DNA of 64,000 bases. Origin: Hahella chejuensis KCTC 2396 (GTDB lineage: Bacteria > Pseudomonadota > Gammaproteobacteria > Pseudomonadales > Oleiphilaceae). Where the stretch lies: positions 6,623,001 to 6,687,000 of the forward strand of contig NC_007645.1 of assembly GCF_000012985.1 (NCBI RefSeq), in the 5' to 3' direction. Of the stretch, positions 42,803-50,176 are shown one piece after another. The notes below the pieces were generated by a model, which saw only the letters and a list, made by a program, of their open reading frames with translations, was not told the origin of the DNA and did no database searches. A program made the translations under genes and the position numbers. Numbering within the stretch: position 1 is the stretch's first letter; every line of letters begins with the position of its first letter.

Positions 42803-43237
42803 CTACAAAATCCCATTCTCCACAAAACTAAACTCCTCCATCCCTCCAATAATCACATGGTCCAGCACTCGCACTTCCAACAGGTCGAGGGTGCGTTTCA
42901 CTTCTCGGGTGAGGCGGATGTCTCTTTGGCTTGGGCGGGCGTTTTGGGAGGGGTGATTGTGAGCGAGGATGACGGCGGCGGCGTTGAGTGAAAGCGCCTT
43001 TTTGGCGATTTCGCGGGTGTGGACGGTGGATTCGTTGTAGGTGCCCCGGAACATCAGATCGAATTCGATAACGCGGTGCTGATTATCCAGAAACAACACG
43101 CCGAAGGCTTCGTGCTGGAGTTCCGCCAGATTCAGTTTCAGGTAGTCGTAGGCGAAGCGGGGGCTGGCGATCACTGCGCCGGGCTCGCGCAGGCGGGCGG
43201 CCAGGATGGTCAGTGCTTGTTTAATGATATTATTAAA
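42803..43237 (-). pseudogene. radC-type (JAB/MPN domain) gene, 5'-truncated
   Basis: The MPN core is intact: ESTVH, AVILAHNHPS and D (JAMM-like H-x-H-P-x10-D), ending LDHVIIGGM. Homology to mobile-island radC proteins can be read upstream to IIKQALTILAARL, but a TAG stop at 43238-43240 and a switch to AT-rich sequence remove the first roughly 40 codons; no ATG is available. A GTG at 43174 could start a shortened 123-residue product. These RadC-like proteins are found mainly on integrative elements and defence islands. Confidence 0.72.
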
Positions 43238-43300
43238 CTAGATCCTTAAAGAAATTCTAATAGTTGTGCCTCAGCACATTAAGACATAAAAAAATATTCA

Positions 43301-45292
43301 TTAGAATCCTTCTATATCATCTTCAACATTCTTCATACATACACGAAAATAAGAAAATTCATCATCTGTTATCTCCTTTGCATGAGCATCAACTCTGGAT
43401 GAGTTTATAAATTCCAAAGTGGAGAAAACATCTTTTTTCGTTCTTGAGAAAACGTGATTAAAAACATCCCAATTCTTTGAAATTATTTTTGATATATCCG
43501 AAAAATATATTTCACTCTTATTAGGGTCAAAAATCTCTCTATATTTACTTCCTTTTAGCCTGTCTTTTCTTGGATTACCAAATATTTCTAAAACTTTTTC
43601 TTTTGCTTTATTCTCACCGAAGCTGACCATCAAAACCATTCTAACAATATTTCTTAATTTAACCTCCGCCCTATTCCTTCTTTCTGATATCTCGCTCCAC
43701 TTTTCTTGAACCGTAAGTCTCAATTTTTGATACTTATCCTTCCCTACAATATAGTCCTTAACCGCATCAATATTAAAATCATATCCAAGCCTATTTTTTC
43801 TAATTATCCCATACCCTATTAGATGAGACGTATATGAGTGATGCATTTCTGCAAACCCATTAAAACTCTCAAAGTCCTCGTTTGCCAGCATAGATAACAT
43901 ATCATACTCATCTGGATAAAATTCTTTCAAAACGACTATAATCATTTCTATATAGTTTGAGCAGTTCGTCATAAAGTCGTCTTTCCCCTTCTTATACGCC
44001 AATCTATCAATATCTACAGGACGTTCCTTATCGCTAACATTCTTCGATATCAAACTACACACATGTCGCATAAGAAAAGGATGACCTCCAAAATCTTCTG
44101 TCAGCCTTGAGAACACTGCTTCGTTGAACTTTAAACCCATTCTCCTACCAAGCTTCCTAACCATTTCTCGAGTATCTCTAACTTCAAACCCTGGTATATA
44201 TGTTGGCTGAAAATGGTTGAATATAGGATTATCTATACTGTCTATCTTGGGTAGCTCGACACATGTCGGATTTGTACCAACAATCAAATACGACAATAGA
44301 CGATCATTTCTTTGAAAGATTGATCTAAGTGTTTGCCAAAACAAAGCAAAGTCTATTCCATTTCGCCAGTGTTCCGAAGATGCTGTATCTCGAGATATAT
44401 TTTCTATTTCATCAAAAATAAAAAACAGTGGTATCTTTTTAATATCTCTACAAGAAATTAGAAACTCTTCGAAGAAAATAGATGCATTTTTTTCATTAAA
44501 TTCACTCTCTCTAGGCAAACTTGTTGATAAATTTAATATGGACTTAACTCTAACACACATGTAATGCAAAGCTTCATTCCATCTCCTCTGATTAAAAGAC
44601 GTATCTTGACAATCAATAATTATAGACTGAATACCTTCTCTCTGAAGGTTCCTTTCAATACCATTAACCAGTGATGTCTTACCGGTTTTTCGAAGCCCAA
44701 ATAGCCCCGAATTCTCTCCACTCTTAAACCTATTAACAAGCTCTTGAATCAAATCATTTCTACCAAAAAAATAAATATCTTTTTTTAATGGAGCCTCAAA
44801 GGCAAACAAGTCCCTACTATAAAAATACTTTCTAAATCTATTCCTAAAAAAATACTGATCATCAACTCTCTTTAACTCCTCATATGAAAATGGAATAATT
44901 ATTTGCGACTCAGGCTCACTTTTAATCAAGTCGGTTAAAGATGACTCAACATTTTCGTCCTTACTTATCAACACATTACATATCTTCTCTATACGTAACG
45001 TTGAATGACGCCTTACCACATGTTCGAATACATCAAGAGTTCTAGCCTGAATCCTCTCATAAGGACTAAACACAACAACAATTTCCCTATCAAGGTTAAA
45101 CATATCCTTATAAATTTCTGTTGGACTTACAATTATATATCTATATTCACTATTTATTCCCAACTGAACCTTCTCACCACCATGTGTAACATAAAACTCT
45201 TTTGAAACCACTTCTATTATGGATTTCTCTACATCCAAGAAATGGTTATATTTAAGAAGCTTATGCTTTCCAGGATATACAGTATTTCCCAT
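43301..45292 (-). CDS. AAA/STAND-like ATPase with C-terminal HEPN-like domain, candidate defence gene
   Basis: 663 residues from the ATG after AGGAGG (a GTG six bases earlier overlaps that site). Residues 1-165 have no recognised fold. An AAA_35/Orc1-like ATPase follows: Walker A GLRKTGKTS (199-207), Walker B FFIFDE (about 290-295), a sensor region IVGTNPT, and GGHPFLMRHV near 402. After a winged-helix-like stretch, the last 140 residues look like a HEPN domain: RNRAEVKLRNIV, a long helix and INSSRVDAHAKEIT, with R633 and H637 as the possible RNase pair. ATPase-HEPN fusions are typical of abortive infection. Strikingly AT-rich; the flanking backbone genes are GC-rich. Confidence 0.65.
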   Translation of the reverse strand: MGNTVYPGKHKLLKYNHFLDVEKSIIEVVSKEFYVTHGGEKVQLGINSEYRYIIVSPTEIYKDMFNLDREIVVVFSPYERIQARTLDVFEHVVRRHSTLRIEKICNVLISKDENVESSLTDLIKSEPESQIIIPFSYEELKRVDDQYFFRNRFRKYFYSRDLFAFEAPLKKDIYFFGRNDLIQELVNRFKSGENSGLFGLRKTGKTSLVNGIERNLQREGIQSIIIDCQDTSFNQRRWNEALHYMCVRVKSILNLSTSLPRESEFNEKNASIFFEEFLISCRDIKKIPLFFIFDEIENISRDTASSEHWRNGIDFALFWQTLRSIFQRNDRLLSYLIVGTNPTCVELPKIDSIDNPIFNHFQPTYIPGFEVRDTREMVRKLGRRMGLKFNEAVFSRLTEDFGGHPFLMRHVCSLISKNVSDKERPVDIDRLAYKKGKDDFMTNCSNYIEMIIVVLKEFYPDEYDMLSMLANEDFESFNGFAEMHHSYTSHLIGYGIIRKNRLGYDFNIDAVKDYIVGKDKYQKLRLTVQEKWSEISERRNRAEVKLRNIVRMVLMVSFGENKAKEKVLEIFGNPRKDRLKGSKYREIFDPNKSEIYFSDISKIISKNWDVFNHVFSRTKKDVFSTLEFINSSRVDAHAKEITDDEFSYFRVCMKNVEDDIEGF

Positions 45293-45344
45293 GCCCACCT
45301 CCTAAAATAAAATTCAATATATTTTCTCCATCAATACTCCCCCC

Positions 45345-48300
45345 TCAAAACCCACTAACCTTCATACTCTTCAACACCAACTTCCAGTTCTCCATCGGGG
45401 TGCCTTCAAGGTTCAGTCTGCTGACCATGTAGTACAGACGCTGTGTGGCCACGCCGTTGGGGGTGGTGGTGAAGCGTTGTTTTAGCCAGTAGGGGGGGAT
45501 GGATTGGTAGTAGAGGGTGGCTTTTACGCTGAGGGCGCCGGTGTTGACGCCGGATGGCAGGGTGACTTTGTAGGTCAGTGCGTCCTGGCCTTTGAAGCCG
45601 GGGCCCTGGTCCTGGTAGTCCGGGTCGTCGCCCACGCCATGGGGATCGGTGACGGCCATGAATTGTTCCATTACCTGCCCTTGTGGTTTGAACACGGTGG
45701 AGACGCGCCAGCCTTTGGGTAGCAGGCGGTTGTCTTTGGGGCTGTAGACGCGGTGGACGAAGCTGGTGGTGAATTCGTGTTGCGCGTTCTGGTTCAGCTC
45801 TTCGTAGATCTGCACCTGATTCTCCTGCGTGATCAGCTGATAGTGCGGCTGATAAGCGTCCGGGCTGGGCAGGAATTCGGTTTTCAGGGGGATGCCTTTG
45901 CCGTCCACGATGACGCCCACGGAGTTGGTGCGGCCGGAGCCCCACACCACTTTGTCGCCGTCCATCACCAGAAACTCCAGGAAAGCGCGGCGGAAGGCCA
46001 CGCCGCTGGGGAAGCGGTGGCCGGTTTTGTTGGTGAGGGTGACGTTGGCGGTGAGCACGCCGTTGCTGACGCCCTCCACTTTCACGTCGATATCCACCGT
46101 CTCTTTCTGCGCCTGCAGAATCATATTGTCGATGGCCAGGTCCACGCCGTTGTCGGCGCCGGTCATGTAGTCGGTTTTATCCACGCCGAGAATGTCCGGG
46201 AACTGGTCGAACATCTCTAGCAGGAACACATTCAGGCCCACATGCTCGTGACGGTTGTAGTCCGGCCGCAGGGGAATGTCGATGTCTTCCAGCGGCAGGG
46301 TATGCTCCGCCGCGGGGAAGTTGGCGTCCTGAATCGCCGCGATCTGGGTGACGAGCTGGTCGATTTTGACGCTGCCGTCCAGAGTTTCGAAACCGCCGGG
46401 CATGTGACAGCCCTGACAGCTCTTGAAGTCTGAGTTGGGGTCATTCTCGCCCTGGGCGAAGGCGCTGTTCTGCCACTCCAGGAAGGTGGCCTGCTCAATG
46501 GTGTGCGGATAGTCTTTAAACGCCGGATTGGTTTCGGCGGCGTCCAGCACCGGATACGGATTCTGGGTCATGCCGATATTGGGCAGGTTGATGGTGTGGC
46601 AGGTTCCGCACATCTGCGAGTCTTTCATAAAGCCGTTATGCACCGGCTTCACGCCCAGCACATCCTCCATGGGACGCGTAGAGACATCCTTGAAGGGGCC
46701 GTAATACTCATCATCCGGCCCGCGCTCGAAGCGGCCGGTGGAATTGTGGAACAGGCCAAACGCCAGCTCTTTCGGCGTCAACGGCGTCAGCCAGCCAGGA
46801 TTGGCGGGATTCCAGCTTGCGACCTGCTCGGCGGAGGGCTCGTTGATATGGTGACACACCGTGCAACTGATTCCCTCACGCGCCAGCTCGCCGTATTTGT
46901 GGTAGGCGTAGTCTGCGGGTTTGGGCTCGGCGGCGGAGAGCACCTGGGTAAGATAGAAGTAATCCACCTTGAAGTTGGGGTCGAGGGCCGGGTCGGTAGC
47001 GGCGTCGATTTCCAACTGGCGCTGTCCCATGGCGCCGTGGCAGCTCAGGCAGGTGTTGGTGATGGCGGTTTGCGTATCGGCGACGCTGCCTTTCAACGGC
47101 GTGGGGGTCATCAGCCCGTCCGCCGCCACATAAGCCATTTCGCTTTCCAGCTGCGAGTGGAAGATGGGATCGCGCCCGGCCAGCCCCATGGGCGACCAAC
47201 GCCATTCCCCGTACTCGGAGACGTTAAAACCGTCGCCGTAATTAGGACCGGTCTGCAGGAACATGGTGACGCCATACGGCAAACCGCCCAGACCGCCATG
47301 ACAGCCCAGACAGTTACTGGAAGTGATAAACGCTTCCGCGCCATCTGGACCGGGCACTACATGGTCGGCCCACTGCGACGGGAAAGGTTTCACCTTTAGA
47401 TAGACGCTGCGCGCCAACTCAGGAAACTGCTTCAGAAACGCGCTGTTCGGATTAGGCAGGGCTTCGTTCTTCATCGGCAGCGCGGAGAGCTCCGCCTGCC
47501 CCATATGCTGACTGAGGAAGGCCTGCAGACCGGGTACTTCAGAGTCTTCCCAGGGGCGTTGTAATTCAGGAATTTCAAACACCGACTGGGCGTAGGGATC
47601 GTCTTTCAGCAACGACAGCGGGTAGTTGCTCATATGTTCCGGGCTGCGCCAGGACGTATCGACGAAAAAGCGCAGGGGATATTCTTCCGGGAAGAAACCT
47701 TCAATGTTGCGCAGCGCGCTGAAGGTGAACATATTCTCCGCCGAACCGTGGCAGCGCAGGCAGGGCGCGCCGAAGCTGGAATACGGGGCGTGGCTGTAAT
47801 TATCCAACTGACTGTCCACCGCCTTCTCGACGGTCTGCCCTTCTCCCGGCGCACTGGGCCCGGCCCAGAACCAGCCGTCCTTGGAGCCGGCCTTGTCGCG
47901 CACCATTACCGTCCAGGCGGTGAGCAGTTTGCCCAGCATGGCTTCATAAGCGGCGGGATCGGCCTGATATTTGGGGTCTTTGGCGAGATCCTGATAGAGC
48001 ACGCCGGGGGCGGTGTACATCTCTTTGATGATCATGGAGCCGTCGGGGATATCGCCCTGACGGCCGCCCTCCAGCCAGCGCATGACCTCCGGCGAGTAGA
48101 AAATGCGCACGGCGGGGTGAGTGCCAAAGTATTCGTTGCGAATGAACGGGCCGGTGTCGCGCACGCCTTTGTCGTGCTTCCAGCCGAGCTTCTTGTAATC
48201 GTATTGCATCAGCCAGGTGTAGAGGACTTTTTCATAGTCCCGCAGAGGCATGCTGGTGGGTAACGGGAGATCGGCGGGTTGGCCGTCGGACTGACTGGCG

Positions 48301-48413
48301 GATTGCGACCTTGGCGGGGAGTTGGCGCCCGTCTCCGGCGTGCGGCAACTGGCGAGCAGTAACGACAGACAAACCGATACGCCGCCGACGAGGGTCAGAA
48401 CATCCTTACGCAT
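45345..48413 (-). CDS. Multihaem c-type cytochrome lipoprotein (six CxxCH)
   Basis: 1022 residues from the ATG that follows AGGAGG. The N-terminus is a lipoprotein signal (LLLASC), so the mature protein is anchored by lipid. Six haem-binding motifs occur in order: CLRCH, CLGCH, CLSCH, CTVCH, CGTCH, CQGCH. The last third is haem-free and beta-rich (NKTGHRFPSG, VDGKGIPL). Proteins like this move electrons in the periplasm or at the outer surface. No redox partner or biogenesis gene is adjacent. Its 3' end lies 47 bp from the AT-rich ATPase gene. Confidence 0.88.
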   Translation of the reverse strand: MRKDVLTLVGGVSVCLSLLLASCRTPETGANSPPRSQSASQSDGQPADLPLPTSMPLRDYEKVLYTWLMQYDYKKLGWKHDKGVRDTGPFIRNEYFGTHPAVRIFYSPEVMRWLEGGRQGDIPDGSMIIKEMYTAPGVLYQDLAKDPKYQADPAAYEAMLGKLLTAWTVMVRDKAGSKDGWFWAGPSAPGEGQTVEKAVDSQLDNYSHAPYSSFGAPCLRCHGSAENMFTFSALRNIEGFFPEEYPLRFFVDTSWRSPEHMSNYPLSLLKDDPYAQSVFEIPELQRPWEDSEVPGLQAFLSQHMGQAELSALPMKNEALPNPNSAFLKQFPELARSVYLKVKPFPSQWADHVVPGPDGAEAFITSSNCLGCHGGLGGLPYGVTMFLQTGPNYGDGFNVSEYGEWRWSPMGLAGRDPIFHSQLESEMAYVAADGLMTPTPLKGSVADTQTAITNTCLSCHGAMGQRQLEIDAATDPALDPNFKVDYFYLTQVLSAAEPKPADYAYHKYGELAREGISCTVCHHINEPSAEQVASWNPANPGWLTPLTPKELAFGLFHNSTGRFERGPDDEYYGPFKDVSTRPMEDVLGVKPVHNGFMKDSQMCGTCHTINLPNIGMTQNPYPVLDAAETNPAFKDYPHTIEQATFLEWQNSAFAQGENDPNSDFKSCQGCHMPGGFETLDGSVKIDQLVTQIAAIQDANFPAAEHTLPLEDIDIPLRPDYNRHEHVGLNVFLLEMFDQFPDILGVDKTDYMTGADNGVDLAIDNMILQAQKETVDIDVKVEGVSNGVLTANVTLTNKTGHRFPSGVAFRRAFLEFLVMDGDKVVWGSGRTNSVGVIVDGKGIPLKTEFLPSPDAYQPHYQLITQENQVQIYEELNQNAQHEFTTSFVHRVYSPKDNRLLPKGWRVSTVFKPQGQVMEQFMAVTDPHGVGDDPDYQDQGPGFKGQDALTYKVTLPSGVNTGALSVKATLYYQSIPPYWLKQRFTTTPNGVATQRLYYMVSRLNLEGTPMENWKLVLKSMKVSGF

Positions 48414-48691
48414 AGCAACCTCCTCGCTATGTGAGCGCAACGCGACGGTCAACGCCGACGTCACGGCTCCTTTGCACCCATGGCAATCACTTTTTATCCC
48501 GACAACGCGCCGTTGCGGGGTCAGTCGCGCTTCATCCGATGCATCCCCCCTCCAGGATGTCGGCGACCTGACATTACAAAAGTTTTAGACCATGTTTGAA
48601 ATTACGCAAGGCGGGAGATAACGGAAAAAAGGCGGGGAGGCCCTGCCGCGCAGAGCGATGGACATGCGCGGCGAACGGCCTGGAGAGGCGT

Positions 48692-49249
48692 TTACTCGTA
48701 GTCGACGGCGGAAGGATGTCTTTCGAAATAACGTTTGTAGAAATTTATGTAGTTGTTGTTGACTTTCATGGCGGTGATTTCGTCATAGCCCAGTTCCGTC
48801 GCTTCGTCGTCCCACAGCCCCTCGCCGTCAAAGCCGTTGACGAGCACGTAGTCGTCGTTCACTTCCGCCAGTTTGCCCATCAGGAACATCGGGTCTTGCG
48901 GGTTTTCGTCTTCCAGAATCAGGTAGTCGCAGCGCTGCCCCAGGGTGGACAAAGTCGTGCGCCAGTTGCTCAGGTCGCATTGGATGTCGAACTCAACCTT
49001 CTCATAGAGCCCCTCTTCCTTCAGCATTTGCGTCTGCAGGATATTGATGGCGCCCATGTAAACGTCGGTAATGTCATCCATGCGAATTACCATCAGACCG
49101 TCGAGGTTGAAGTCATACACGTACTGCAGCAGCACCAGCTCGTCGGAGTAATCCAGCACAAACGCCTGCAGGCAGTTTTCGTCCACGTCATCCCGTTCGA
49201 TGGAGACCAGGGTTCCGTTTTCTTTGGCTTCTTTGATTTCTTCCAGCAT
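48692..49249 (-). CDS. Hypothetical cytoplasmic protein
   Basis: 185 residues starting MLEEIKEAKENG; a TTG four codons upstream is possible but not preferred. The protein is very acidic with many D/E and beta-strand patterns (LVSIERDDVDEN, DYLILEDENP, FLMGKLAEVNDDYVLVNGF). It begins 36 bp after the GFA-family gene on the same strand. No family recognised. Confidence 0.65.
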   Translation of the reverse strand: MLEEIKEAKENGTLVSIERDDVDENCLQAFVLDYSDELVLLQYVYDFNLDGLMVIRMDDITDVYMGAINILQTQMLKEEGLYEKVEFDIQCDLSNWRTTLSTLGQRCDYLILEDENPQDPMFLMGKLAEVNDDYVLVNGFDGEGLWDDEATELGYDEITAMKVNNNYINFYKRYFERHPSAVDYE

Positions 49250-49285
49250 AAATTTTCTCAAGATTATGGAGGACAGGCGGGTGAG

Positions 49286-49633
49286 TTATTTCGAGCGCCC
49301 GTCGTAGTGATTCACTTTCAACGCGTCCAGATCCACCCCTTCCAGACAGCGGGCGTTGATCGCCGCCATCTTGGCGCCGGAGGGGTCGGTTCCCTCCCCG
49401 AAAGGATGAATGCCGCAGGTGGGGCAAAATCGATGCTGGATAACGTGGGTGTTGAAGGTATAGGTGCTCATGGCGTTTTCCCCGGACGTCAGCGTCAACT
49501 GCGCCCGCGGCACGAACCACAGCAATGACCCCTTACGGGAACAAATGGAACAATTACACGCTAAAACTTCCGTCAGTTCGCCTTCCACTTCAAATGCGAT
49601 TTTGCCGCAGTGACAACTGCCTTTGTAGTTCAT
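49286..49633 (-). CDS. GFA-family (glutathione-dependent formaldehyde-activating-like) protein
   Basis: 115 residues. The zinc ligands of the GFA/CENP-V fold are present: CHCG (8-11), CNCSIC (about 27-32) and FCPTCG (about 69-74). Most family members bind zinc and have unknown substrates despite the name; a glutathione link is not proven. It is followed on the same strand by the acidic hypothetical protein. Confidence 0.88.
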   Translation of the reverse strand: MNYKGSCHCGKIAFEVEGELTEVLACNCSICSRKGSLLWFVPRAQLTLTSGENAMSTYTFNTHVIQHRFCPTCGIHPFGEGTDPSGAKMAAINARCLEGVDLDALKVNHYDGRSK

Positions 49634-49665
49634 AGTGGCTCCTTGAGTTTTGTTGCGGTCAATCT

Positions 49666-50046
49666 CTATTCAGTTATCCAGCCAGACGTTACGCAACGCC
49701 CGGATGTATACGGAATGAGGTTCGTCTTCATCCGCATTTCGTCTTTATCCAAACAAAGAAGGCCATCCTCCTGCAAAACGCCTTTCTGAACAAGTGCTGC
49801 GATGACAGCGTCGGTGCGATCGGGGTAGGCGAGATAATCTTTACGCTGACCGGAACGAAACGGCCAGTCGTCATAGGTGTCGGAAACAAACTGAATGTCG
49901 TCGCCGATATTATTCATCAGATACCAGCACACCATGGTCGCCGAGACCGGATGGCCAGTGATTTCATTTTGGGTACTGACGGGAAGATGGGCGAACGTGA
50001 TGCGTTCTTTCTTGGTCTGGTTGACAAGTTCGTAGCCGACGGACAT
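49666..50046 (-). CDS. Hypothetical protein
   Basis: 126 residues, soluble, beginning MSVGYELVNQTKKE. The middle has helical and polar stretches (SATMVCWYLMNNIGDDIQF) and the end is cysteine- and threonine-containing. It may be co-transcribed with the GFA gene (32 bp apart). No family recognised. Confidence 0.6.
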   Translation of the reverse strand: MSVGYELVNQTKKERITFAHLPVSTQNEITGHPVSATMVCWYLMNNIGDDIQFVSDTYDDWPFRSGQRKDYLAYPDRTDAVIAALVQKGVLQEDGLLCLDKDEMRMKTNLIPYTSGRCVTSGWITE

Positions 50047-50176
50047 AGGCGCTCTCGCAAAGATTGTTCAGGCATATAAGCCGCCCCCCACCCCGCTTCC
50101 GCAGAAGACGAGGGGGAGGAAAGCTGCTTCAGCGCATCGCGCCGACGCTTAGCCTAACAATCCAGGCGCGCGCCGA

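Noticed and set aside
27900-45300. Prophage or integrative element
   Set aside because: No integrase, terminase, capsid, replication or conjugation gene is visible; only a radC relic points to a mobile element.
46503-47399. 298-residue plus-strand open frame opposite the cytochrome gene
   Set aside because: Shadow frame of the haem protein on the other strand, no recognisable product.
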